From contig NZ_JBHSGT010000011.1 of the NCBI RefSeq assembly GCF_042654605.1, forward strand, positions 1 to 7,431: DNA of 7,431 nucleotides. The letters run 5' to 3'. The notes under the pieces were generated by a model. That model saw nothing but the letters and a program-made list of their open reading frames with translations. It had not been told where the DNA came from and did not search any database. The DNA is from Enterococcus_I eurekensis (GTDB lineage Bacteria; Bacillota; Bacilli; Lactobacillales; Enterococcaceae). Shown here piece after piece: positions 1 to 5,314 of the stretch (positions within the stretch are counted from its first letter, which is position 1; each line of letters begins with the position of its first letter). Position numbers and translations under genes: made by a program.

Positions 1-40
1 TAATCAACAAACCATTTGAAGATAGCACTAGCGACTCGAA

Positions 41-217
41 GAAAAACACCTTGTGCCCGCTGCGTCAACAGACGAAATGTGAATTACTCTGGTTTAGTGC
101 TTTAGCACTTAACCAGAGTTTGAAGCTTTCGAGCTGAGAGACTACAGGCTCGAAGCGGTCTCGCAGCTTTCGTCAACAAGGTGATTTTTCGCAGGGGAGC
201 GGGAGGCTCCGCCCCCT
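41..217. repeat. Structured repeat-like intergenic element (nested inverted repeats)
   Basis: This GC-richer, non-coding stretch is built from nested inverted repeats. The outer arms are GAAAAACACCTTGT (41-54) and ACAAGGTGATTTTTC (176-190), complementary except for one bulged base. A second pair, GACGAAA (71-77) and TTTCGTC (168-174), lies just inside. Two hairpins sit within: 86-100 with 105-119 (14 of 15 pairs, loop TTTA), and 125-134 with 148-156 (9 pairs, one bulge). A further GC-rich hairpin, GGAGC/GCTCC (196-200, 206-210), follows. No open reading frame of useful length crosses the region. The architecture resembles dispersed palindromic or MITE-like repeats of Firmicutes, or a structured RNA. 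Copy number cannot be judged from one window, so the repeat label is inference. Confidence 0.5.
86..119. other. Hairpin inside the left-edge element
   Basis: The arms ACTCTGGTTTAGTGC (86-100) and GCACTTAACCAGAGT (105-119) pair over 15 positions with a single T/T mismatch around a TTTA loop. No U-run follows on either strand, so this does not look like a transcription terminator. It is one of the nested stems of the surrounding repeat-like element. Confidence 0.7.
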
Positions 218-230
218 CTTTTCTAATATC

Positions 231-269
231 AAAAAAATCGATAGAGAAACAATTTTCTCTATCGATTTT
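231..269 (-). terminator. Intrinsic terminator, second of a tandem pair
   Basis: A perfect 16-bp stem (234-249 with 254-269) has the loop CAAT. Read on the minus strand it is followed by seven T (231-237), so it should stop leftward transcription. It lies beyond the terminator nearest degV and may act as a back-up, or it may come from an older insertion. On the plus strand the stem ends in TTTTGACG, so weaker bidirectional action is possible. Confidence 0.75.
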
Positions 270-328
270 GACGATTATTTTTACTCATTTTGGGTCCATC
301 AACACTATTTGACGTACAACCGTAATAT

Positions 329-372
329 CAAAAAGCATCGATTTTCCTTTCGAAGAAAATCGATGCTTTTTG
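329..372 (-). terminator. Intrinsic terminator of the DUF1836-degV operon
   Basis: A perfect 18-bp stem (329-346 with 355-372) with an 8-base loop begins 13 bases past the degV stop codon. The stem ends in five T on the minus strand, but the next bases are GATATT, so the U-tract is short. Position and stem strength make it the natural terminator of the leftward operon. Confidence 0.85.
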
Positions 373-385
373 AATTATTTAACGA

Positions 386-1243
386 TTAATGAATGACTTG
401 AATCCCCATACCAAGTAAACCTGGTCCGGTATGTACCACTAATGCTGGAGAAATCGTTCCAAATAAAATTTCCTTTGCATTTGGAAAACGCGCTTCTATT
501 TTAGCTTTTAATTGTAATCCTTCTTCATAAGCGTCACCCTGTGCTACTGCAATTCGAAATTCTTGATGATTGCCAATAAATTCTTCAGCAATCTCAACTA
601 ATTTATCAATGCTACGCTTGCGTCCACGTGATTTTGCGACAGTATAATAAACGCCATCTTCATTACAAGAAATCGTTGGGTTTAGTTTTAATGCCGTACC
701 AATGATTGATGTCACTAAACCAATTCGTCCACCTTTTTGTAAATATTCTAAAGTACCTACATTAAACAGGACTTTATTTTGAACAATTTCTTTTTTCAAC
801 TGAGCAATCAATACCTCAAAGGTTAAGCCTGAATCAATGAGTTCAGCTGCGCGGATTGCTTGTAAACCAGCACCAATACCGATACTTTTCGTATCAAGTA
901 CATAAACTTCTAAACCTTCTTCTTCTTGCCCAATCAAACGTAACACATTGTACGTCCCACTCAAACCACTAGAAATTGTCACAATTAATAATTTCTCATA
1001 ACCATCTTCTTTGATTTTTTCTAAAACTTTCTGAATCTGTGCGCCATCGGGTAAAGAAGTACTTGGCACTTCTTCTTCCAAACGACGATAAACTTCTTCT
1101 GGTGTAATATCAACTTTGTCCGTATATGTTCGTTCTTTATAAATGATTTGTAATGGAATCATATAAATACCATAGCGCTCCATAACGTCTTGAGGAACAT
1201 CCGTACCTGAGTCCACAAGTAATGCAATTTTTTCTTGATTCAT
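386..1243 (-). CDS. DegV family fatty-acid-binding protein (FakB-like)
   Basis: This is a 285-residue protein, full length for the DegV family. Family marks are visible in order: LLVDSGTDVP (8-17), PSTSLPDG (60-67), the glycine/serine loop SSGLSGTY (91-98), YLQKGGRIG (167-175) and HTGPGLLG (271-278). DegV/FakB proteins bind one fatty acid between two domains and, with the kinase FakA, present it for phosphorylation so that exogenous fatty acids enter phospholipids. The Ser/Thr of the first motifs and the late His are the kind of residues that contact the carboxylate in solved family members. FakA is not in this window and bacteria often carry several DegV paralogues, so the exact lipid is unknown. 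The start ATG (1241-1243) overlaps the upstream stop as ATGA and has its own GAAGGAG site (1251-1257), which indicates translational coupling. A terminator follows at 329-372. Confidence 0.93.
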   Translation of the reverse strand: MNQEKIALLVDSGTDVPQDVMERYGIYMIPLQIIYKERTYTDKVDITPEEVYRRLEEEVPSTSLPDGAQIQKVLEKIKEDGYEKLLIVTISSGLSGTYNVLRLIGQEEEGLEVYVLDTKSIGIGAGLQAIRAAELIDSGLTFEVLIAQLKKEIVQNKVLFNVGTLEYLQKGGRIGLVTSIIGTALKLNPTISCNEDGVYYTVAKSRGRKRSIDKLVEIAEEFIGNHQEFRIAVAQGDAYEEGLQLKAKIEARFPNAKEILFGTISPALVVHTGPGLLGMGIQVIH

Positions 1244-1797
1244 TTTTTTGCTCCTTCTTTTAAGTAATCCGCCTCTAATTCAATCATTTTTTCAGCCAAT
1301 AACTTATTGGCAAAAGCCTTCGAAGCACTATAGGCTGCTAAATATTGAATGGAAATAATTTCTTGAGGTTCCTCGAAAGTTTTTTTACTTGCTTGTAGAC
1401 AAACTTGATAAATTGCTTTTTCTTGAATTTCACAATAAGAATTGTAAGCATTCCGGATGCCAATTGCTTTTCCTTGAAATAAAATTCCCTCTTTAATTTC
1501 TGGAATAGTTAGCACTTGCTTTAACAACGTAATGGCAATTAAAAATGCTACATGCTTACGATTGTAACGTTTTTTAACGGGTGCTGGGATTAAATCTTTT
1601 TTTACATAATTATTCACCATTGAAGGTGTCAGTCGCGTATGTTTTTCTTGTCTAATAATCGGAGATAAGTATTGATCCACAAGTGTAATCACTTGATCCA
1701 TGTAGAGCTCAATTTCCGGTAATTCATCCCATCTTGGTAAGTGAACAGACAGTAACGACTCTCCCCATTCAATCATTTTCTCTTCTAATTTTTCCAT
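1240..1797 (-). CDS. DUF1836 helix-turn-helix protein, probable regulator
   Basis: This 185-residue soluble protein matches my recollection of the DUF1836 family. Residues about 55-100, from LTPSMVNNYVKKDLIP through the KKRYNRKHVAFLI stretch and TIPEIKEGI, look like a MerR-type winged helix-turn-helix: a recognition-helix-like segment, a basic wing, then hydrophobic helices. No metal site, signal peptide or membrane segment is seen. It is the first gene of a two-gene leftward operon and overlaps degV by four bases (ATGA). The start ATG (1795-1797) is preceded by AAGGAAG. A 10-bp-arm dyad (1844-1866) lies on its predicted transcription start, which fits autoregulation; that is inference. The target and ligand are unknown. 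The pairing with a DegV protein suggests a link to fatty-acid handling, but this is not shown. Confidence 0.85.
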   Translation of the reverse strand: MEKLEEKMIEWGESLLSVHLPRWDELPEIELYMDQVITLVDQYLSPIIRQEKHTRLTPSMVNNYVKKDLIPAPVKKRYNRKHVAFLIAITLLKQVLTIPEIKEGILFQGKAIGIRNAYNSYCEIQEKAIYQVCLQASKKTFEEPQEIISIQYLAAYSASKAFANKLLAEKMIELEADYLKEGAKK

Positions 1798-1843
1798 CGC
1801 ACTTCCTTCTTTAACAGTTAGTTATCATTTTCAAAAAACTGAT

Positions 1844-1866
1844 TATCTAGTTTTCGAAACTAGATA
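1844..1866. promoter_or_regulatory. Dyad-symmetric candidate operator at the DUF1836 start site
   Basis: Perfect 10-bp arms, TATCTAGTTT (1844-1853) and AAACTAGATA (1857-1866), flank a TCG spacer. The dyad begins just downstream of the predicted minus-strand -10, where a bound repressor would block initiation. No U-run follows, so it is not a terminator. The helix-turn-helix product of the first gene is the obvious candidate binder, but this is inferred from position only. Confidence 0.5.
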
Positions 1867-1867
1867 A

Positions 1868-1896
1868 AGTGTACCATATAATTAATTGGTTGGAAA
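1868..1896 (-). promoter_or_regulatory. Predicted promoter of the DUF1836-degV operon
   Basis: On the minus strand, TTTCCA (1891-1896, 4 of 6 to the -35 consensus) lies 17 bases before TACACT (1868-1873, 4 of 6 to -10). An extended TGG (1874-1876) directly precedes the -10. The predicted start falls near 1861, inside the dyad at 1844-1866. The hexamers are only moderate, so the call is tentative. Confidence 0.45.
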
Positions 1897-1916
1897 TACT
1901 TTACTTCGAAGTATTT
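1894..1916. promoter_or_regulatory. Second dyad in the divergent intergenic region
   Basis: A perfect 12-bp palindrome, TACTTCGAAGTA (1902-1913), is nested in AAATACTT (1894-1901) and AAGTATTT (1909-1916), which also form inverted arms. It abuts the -35 of the predicted minus promoter and lies upstream of the DUF898 gene, so a protein bound here could affect both directions. It differs in sequence from the dyad at 1844-1866. No clear plus-strand promoter for the DUF898 gene could be chosen; several weak hexamer pairs exist between 1890 and 1970. Confidence 0.4.
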
Positions 1917-1975
1917 ATAAACATTTAAGGAAATTAAAGCTATTCTTTATTGCATAGTTTAGCTATGGTAATTGA

Positions 1976-1983
1976 AAAGGAGG
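1976..1983 (+). promoter_or_regulatory. Ribosome binding site fixing the DUF898 gene start
   Basis: AAAGGAGG is six bases before the ATG at 1990. The open frame extends upstream to a TTG at 1972, but that extension would translate the ribosome site itself as KRR, so the ATG is the correct start. Confidence 0.9.
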
Positions 1984-1989
1984 AATAAA

Positions 1990-2292
1990 ATGAATCAATC
2001 ATATTTTGATGGTGGCTTACTTAGTTATATTGTACATAGTTTGTTAGCCGCAGTTATTACTATTTTTACTTTAGGAATCGGAACCCCTTGGGGAATCGTT
2101 TTGATGAATCGTTGGAAAATCGAACATACCATCATTGAAGGCCGACGTCTACAGTTTAACGGAACCGCTATTGGTTTGTTCGGCCATTGGATAAAATGGT
2201 TTCTATTAACGATTGTTTCCTTGGGTATTTATAGTTTTTGGCTACATATTAAATTAAAACAATGGAAAGCAAAATATACTACCTTCTATTAA
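1990..2292 (+). CDS. Small DUF898 family membrane protein
   Basis: This 100-residue protein is strongly hydrophobic, with two main membrane stretches (about 9-37 and 61-88) and basic, tryptophan-containing ends. It resembles DUF898 (YjgN-type) proteins, whose function is not known to me. It is visibly an internal duplication with a 50-residue period. TLGI...W (27-34), WK (42-43) and T47 recur as SLGI...W (77-84), WK (92-93) and T97. F6, G8, H16, T24 and I25 also match F56, G58, H66, T74 and I75. E. coli YjgN is, as I recall, much longer (roughly 400 residues), so this is a minimal two-unit form. No signal peptidase site is evident, so it probably sits in the cytoplasmic membrane. It has its own terminator (2300-2343) and appears monocistronic. 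No partner is suggested by the neighbours. Confidence 0.8.
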   Translation: MNQSYFDGGLLSYIVHSLLAAVITIFTLGIGTPWGIVLMNRWKIEHTIIEGRRLQFNGTAIGLFGHWIKWFLLTIVSLGIYSFWLHIKLKQWKAKYTTFY

Positions 2293-2299
2293 GTAAATA

Positions 2300-2343
2300 G
2301 AAAAAATCCGTCCGAAGAATGTATTTTTCTTCGGGCGAATTTT
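2300..2343 (+). terminator. Terminator of the DUF898 gene
   Basis: An 11-bp stem pairs 2309-2319 (CGTCCGAAGAA) with 2327-2337 (TTCTTCGGGCG). One of the pairs is a U-G that forms only in plus-strand RNA, which assigns the strand. An A-rich 5' flank and AATTTT follow. The U-tract is short, so efficiency is uncertain. It starts 8 bases after the stop codon. Confidence 0.7.
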
Positions 2344-2362
2344 AGGATACTCTTAAATTATT

Positions 2363-2438
2363 AAAAAAAGACGTTGCGATACTCGTTTTCAAAATGCTTT
2401 CGCACCAACAAGTATCCAACGTCATGGGTTTGGCACCC
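2363..2438 (-). ncRNA. Candidate small RNA with GNRA-capped terminator hairpin
   Basis: On the minus strand a compact transcript of about 75 bases is predicted. A short 5' hairpin (GGGT/ACCC, loop GCCAA) is followed by a long stem. That stem has a 7-bp base GACGTTG (2417-2423) with CAACGTC (2370-2376), then 9 bp ATACTTGTT with AACGAGTAT, then an internal loop and TGC-GAAA-GCA, a classic GNRA tetraloop. Seven T (2363-2369) follow the stem directly. The U-G pair and the GAAA loop exist only in minus-strand RNA, so the strand is well supported. A plausible promoter lies at 2444-2472. It does not belong to the nrd mRNA leader, which should start near 2694. The family is unrecognised. A dispersed repeat or an Rfam-type RNA is possible. 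Confidence 0.55.
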
Positions 2439-2443
2439 AGTAC

Positions 2444-2472
2444 ATAGTAGCATCTGATTTTAAAAAAGGCAA
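2444..2472 (-). promoter_or_regulatory. Predicted promoter of the minus-strand small RNA
   Basis: On the minus strand, TTGCCT (2467-2472) lies 17 bases before TACTAT (2444-2449), each 4 of 6 to consensus. The predicted start is at or next to the G that opens the 5' hairpin (about 2437-2438). The agreement of promoter spacing, hairpin start and terminator supports the call, though the region is AT-rich and chance matches are easy. Confidence 0.4.
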
Positions 2473-2605
2473 GAAGATTTTCAGTCTTTTTATTGTTCAA
2501 AAACATTCCTTCACAAGCGAATTTTTTTAAACTTCTTCTTTGTTTTTTTAATCGGCTGAAACACTAATAACCACAAGCACTTTCAGGTAAAAAACTTTTA
2601 AAAAA

Positions 2606-2621
2606 CCACAACAATTAGTGT
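2606..2621 (+). promoter_or_regulatory. NrdR box 1 (upstream)
   Basis: CCACAACAATTAGTGT matches 12 of 16 positions of the palindromic NrdR-box consensus ACACWATATATWGTGT. Its right half is perfect for the last six positions. It is separated by 15 bases from box 2, giving a 31-base centre-to-centre spacing, which is the usual same-face arrangement for NrdR. NrdR itself is not encoded here. Confidence 0.75.
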
Positions 2622-2636
2622 CGCCCAACTTCACAA

Positions 2637-2652
2637 ACACAATATATAGTAT
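2637..2652 (+). promoter_or_regulatory. NrdR box 2 (promoter proximal)
   Basis: ACACAATATATAGTAT matches 15 of 16 positions of the NrdR-box consensus and ends 7 bases before the predicted -35. NrdR is a zinc-finger/ATP-cone repressor that senses ATP/dATP and represses ribonucleotide reductase genes. Two boxes upstream of nrdH predict that the downstream nrd genes are under this control. Confidence 0.88.
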
Positions 2653-2659
2653 TTTTCGT

Positions 2660-2687
2660 TTGACTTTTCGCTACGACCGTCTATACT
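2660..2687 (+). promoter_or_regulatory. Predicted nrdHEF promoter
   Basis: TTGACT (2660-2665, 5 of 6) and TATACT (2682-2687, 5 of 6) are separated by 16 bases, just downstream of NrdR box 2. Transcription should start near 2694, leaving a leader of about 42 bases before nrdH. Confidence 0.75.
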
Positions 2688-2735
2688 AAGGACTATAGTA
2701 ATTATACAGTAAAATTTCCAAGGAGGATTACCATT

Positions 2736-2960
2736 ATGAATATCAAATTATTTTCAAAAAACAACTGCATGCAATGTAAAATGGCGAAACGCTTCTTAAC
2801 TGACAATCATATTTCTTTTGAAGAAATTAACTTAGATCAAGAACCTTCAGCTATCAATTGGTTAAAAGAACAAGGTTTCCAAAGTGTCCCTGTCATCACA
2901 AGCGAAGCAAGAACCATTATCGGTTTCCGTCCGGACCAATTACGTCAATTAGCTGTGTAG
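2736..2960 (+). CDS. nrdH: NrdH glutaredoxin-like redoxin
   Basis: This 74-residue thioredoxin-fold protein is the usual NrdH length. The redox motif CMQC is at 11-14, followed by KMAKRFL. The cis-proline loop SVPVI is at 50-54 and the conserved GFRPDQL at 63-69 is typical of NrdH. It reduces the disulfide formed in NrdE at each catalytic turn and is itself normally reduced by thioredoxin reductase. The start ATG follows AAGGAGG (2720-2726) by nine bases. It is the first gene after the NrdR-controlled promoter. A 116-base gap with a terminator-like hairpin separates it from nrdE, so it may be transcribed in excess. It is cytoplasmic and complete. Confidence 0.95.
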   Translation: MNIKLFSKNNCMQCKMAKRFLTDNHISFEEINLDQEPSAINWLKEQGFQSVPVITSEARTIIGFRPDQLRQLAV

Positions 2961-2991
2961 TCCTCACTTATTAAACTAAAAACTTATTGTT

Positions 2992-3027
2992 GGATTTGTC
3001 CGTCGTAAGACTTCAAATCCTTCTTTT
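2992..3027 (+). terminator. Terminator-like attenuator hairpin between nrdH and nrdE
   Basis: GGATTTG (2992-2998) pairs with CAAATCC (3014-3020). GTC/GAC can extend the stem inward across a two-base bulge, and TTCTTTTTAT follows. The stem is modest and the U-tract is interrupted by a C, so partial termination or an RNA-processing and stability role is more likely than a full stop. nrdE lies downstream with no convincing promoter of its own. Confidence 0.5.
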
Positions 3028-3076
3028 TATGTTAATTGTTCAATTACCAATAGAAATTAGAAAAGGTTGTGTCTTC

Positions 3077-5236
3077 ATGAGTCTTAAAACATTAAAAGAT
3101 GTCACTTACTTTAAATTAAATAATGAAATTAATCGTCCTGTGAATGGTCAGATTCCTTTGCATAAAGATAAAGAAGCTTTAGAAGCCTTCTTTAAAGAAA
3201 ACGTCCTACCCAATACAATGACGTTTCCAACGGTTACAGATAAAATCAACTACTTAATAGAAGAAGATTATTTAGAAGAACCTTTCATTCGTAATTATTC
3301 CCCTGCTTTTATTGAGTCACTCTATGATTTTCTAGCGCAACAAAATTTCCATTTCAAATCATTTATGGCTGCTTATAAATTTTATGGCCAATACGCATTA
3401 AAAACAAATGACGGAACACAATATTTAGAAACGTACGAAGACCGTGTCGCTTTCAATGCTCTTTATTTTGCAGATGGTAACGAAGAACTAGCAATGACTT
3501 TAGCTGAAGAAATGATTCATCAACGTTACCAACCCGCAACGCCTTCTTTCTTGAATGCGGGTAGAAAACGTCGCGGTGAATTAGTTTCTTGTTTCTTAAT
3601 CCAACTAACGGATGATATGAACGCGATTGGACGTGGGATTAACTCTGCTCTACAATTGTCTCGTATCGGTGGTGGCGTTGGGATTACTTTATCAAACTTG
3701 CGTGAAGCGGGTGCGCCAATTAAAGGTTACGAAGGCGCTGCAAGTGGTGTTATGCCTGTCATGAAATTATTTGAAGATAGCTTTAGTTATTCAAACCAAT
3801 TAGGTCAACGTCAAGGTGCCGGAGTTGTTTATTTAAACGTCTTCCATCCAGATATCATCGCCTTTCTTTCTGCAAAGAAAGAAAATGCTGATGAAAAAAT
3901 TCGAGTTAAAACTTTGTCACTTGGTGTGATTGTACCGGATAAATTTTACGAATTAACGCGTAAAAATCAAGACATGTACTTATTTAGTCCTTATAGTGTT
4001 GAAAAAGAATATGGCGTACCTTTCTCATATGTTGATATTACAAAAGAATACGACAATATGGTTAAAAATCCAAATATCCGCAAAACAAAAATCAATGCAC
4101 GTGAATTAGAAAATGAAATTTCAAAATTACAACAAGAATCAGGCTACCCTTATATCGTTAACATTGATACCGCTAATCGTTCAAATCCGATTGACGGAAA
4201 AATTATTATGAGTAACCTTTGTTCAGAAATTTTACAAGTTCAAGAACCTTCAGTTGTCAATGATGTCCAAGGTTTTGATGTTTTAGGAACAGATATTAGC
4301 TGTAACTTAGGTTCAACTAATATCGTCAACTTAATGGAAAGTCCTGACTTCGGTCGTTCCGTTCGCGCAATGACCCGTGCCTTAACTTTTGTCACAGACG
4401 CATCTGACATTGCTGTTGTTCCATCAATTCAATATGGCAACAAAATTAATCATACGATTGGTTTAGGTGCCATGGGCTTACATACTTTCTTTGCTAAAAA
4501 CCAAATGGAGTATGGTTCACCAGAATCGATTGAATTCACTGATATTTACTTCATGTTATTAAATTACTGGACATTGATGGAAAGTCATCAAATTGCTAAA
4601 GAAAAACAAGAAACTTTCCATAATTTTGAAAAATCAGCTTATGCCGATGGTTCTTATTTCGAGTCTTATATCAACGAAGACTACACACCAACTTTTGAAA
4701 AAGTCGCTGAACTATTTAAAGGAATTCACATCCCTTCAAAAGCAGATTGGGAAGCTCTTGCTCAAGCAGTTAAAGAAGATGGTTTATATCACCAAAATCG
4801 CTTAGCAGTTGCGCCAAACGGTTCAATCTCTTATATTAACGATACTAGTGCCAGCCTTCATCCAATTACTCGTTTAATTGAAGAACGTCAAGAAAAGAAA
4901 ATCGGTAAAATTTACTACCCAGCAGCCTACCTATCGAATGATACGATTAGCTACTACAAATCCGCTTATGACATGGATATGCGCAAAGTCATCGATGTTT
5001 ATGCTACTGCTCAAAAACATATCGATCAAGGAATGAGTATGACTTTGTTTATGCGTTCTGAGATTCCAGAGGGTCTTTATGAATGGAAAACAACAACGAA
5101 ACAAACAACCAGAGATCTGAATATTTTACGTCACTATGCCTTTAACAAAGGGATTAAGACTATCTATTATATTCGTACCTTTACTGACGATGCAGAAGAA
5201 ATCGGCAGTAACCAATGCGAAAGCTGTGTGATTTAA
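3077..5236 (+). CDS. nrdE: Class Ib ribonucleotide reductase, catalytic subunit NrdE
   Basis: This 719-residue protein reduces ribonucleoside diphosphates to deoxyribonucleotides in the cytoplasm, using a thiyl radical driven by NrdF. The active-site cysteine is C382 in SNLCSEIL, with N380 and E384. The redox pair is C172 (ELVSCFL) and C409 (DISCNLGS). The radical-transfer tyrosines are Y697 and Y698 (TIYYIR). The C-terminal shuttle is C714/C717 (CESC), the likely NrdH substrate. The protein begins directly with the short class Ib N-terminus and lacks the ATP-cone of NrdA. The ATG at 3077 is chosen because MSLKTLKDVTYFKLNN matches the family start and AAAAGG (3061-3066) lies 10 bases upstream. 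In-frame extensions to ATG 3029 or TTG 2987 run through the intercistronic hairpin region and are rejected. The ribosome site is weaker than those of nrdH and nrdF. Complete, with no missing residues. Confidence 0.97.
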   Translation: MSLKTLKDVTYFKLNNEINRPVNGQIPLHKDKEALEAFFKENVLPNTMTFPTVTDKINYLIEEDYLEEPFIRNYSPAFIESLYDFLAQQNFHFKSFMAAYKFYGQYALKTNDGTQYLETYEDRVAFNALYFADGNEELAMTLAEEMIHQRYQPATPSFLNAGRKRRGELVSCFLIQLTDDMNAIGRGINSALQLSRIGGGVGITLSNLREAGAPIKGYEGAASGVMPVMKLFEDSFSYSNQLGQRQGAGVVYLNVFHPDIIAFLSAKKENADEKIRVKTLSLGVIVPDKFYELTRKNQDMYLFSPYSVEKEYGVPFSYVDITKEYDNMVKNPNIRKTKINARELENEISKLQQESGYPYIVNIDTANRSNPIDGKIIMSNLCSEILQVQEPSVVNDVQGFDVLGTDISCNLGSTNIVNLMESPDFGRSVRAMTRALTFVTDASDIAVVPSIQYGNKINHTIGLGAMGLHTFFAKNQMEYGSPESIEFTDIYFMLLNYWTLMESHQIAKEKQETFHNFEKSAYADGSYFESYINEDYTPTFEKVAELFKGIHIPSKADWEALAQAVKEDGLYHQNRLAVAPNGSISYINDTSASLHPITRLIEERQEKKIGKIYYPAAYLSNDTISYYKSAYDMDMRKVIDVYATAQKHIDQGMSMTLFMRSEIPEGLYEWKTTTKQTTRDLNILRHYAFNKGIKTIYYIRTFTDDAEEIGSNQCESCVI

Positions 5237-5240
5237 TTAC

Positions 5241-5296
5241 AAAAAAGAACAATTCTTTTGGAAGCTAGCGGATTTTCTCTGGCTAGCTTCTTTTTT
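5241..5296 (+). terminator. Strong terminator-like hairpin between nrdE and nrdF
   Basis: A perfect 9-bp stem, GAAGCTAGC (5261-5269) with GCTAGCTTC (5282-5290), is followed immediately by six T (5291-5296): a canonical intrinsic terminator in the middle of a gene set that should be co-expressed. An upstream tract AAAAAAGAA (5241-5249) is fully complementary to TTCTTTTTT (5288-5296), which includes the terminator's 3' end and U-run. It could form a competing pairing, or serve as the A-tract of a bidirectional terminator. A small hairpin AAAAGAA/TTCTTTT (5243-5259) also overlaps the A-tract. No room for a promoter remains before nrdF, so nrdF expression should depend on read-through or on mRNA processing. 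Confidence 0.7.
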
Positions 5297-5307
5297 ATTT
5301 CAAATTT

Positions 5308-5314
5308 AAGGAGG
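5308..5314 (+). promoter_or_regulatory. Ribosome binding site fixing the nrdF start
   Basis: AAGGAGG lies nine bases before the ATG at 5324. The open frame continues upstream to a TTG at 5258, but that would translate the terminator hairpin. The ATG also puts the metal ligands at the standard class Ib numbers. Confidence 0.92.

Noticed and set aside
1..385. tRNA or rRNA fragment in the GC-richer left region
   Set aside because: No cloverleaf with T-loop GTTCGA-type and acceptor pairing could be built; the stems form a different architecture.
1953..1967. CATAG/CTATG hairpin just before the DUF898 ribosome site, as a regulatory leader
   Set aside because: The 5-bp AT-rich stem is too weak to separate from chance.
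2342..2506. Minus-strand 54-codon open frame (ATG at 2504-2506) running through the small RNA candidate
   Set aside because: The AAGGA before the ATG is directly adjacent, which is too close, although a TTG two codons later would be well spaced. The frame runs straight through the terminator hairpin and its U7. The RNA structure explains the conserved-looking features better than a protein does.
2344..2600. A riboswitch in the nrd mRNA leader
   Set aside because: The nrd promoter is at 2660-2687, so these hairpins lie upstream of the transcript. The GNRA loop and U-run are on the opposite strand.
2987..3076. An N-terminal 30-residue extension of NrdE (TTG 2987 or ATG 3029)
   Set aside because: It would translate an intercistronic hairpin region, lacks ribosome sites and is not part of the family's N-terminus.
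4593..4805. A plus-strand open frame inside nrdE
   Set aside because: Shadow of nrdE in another frame: lysine/isoleucine-rich, with no ribosome site.
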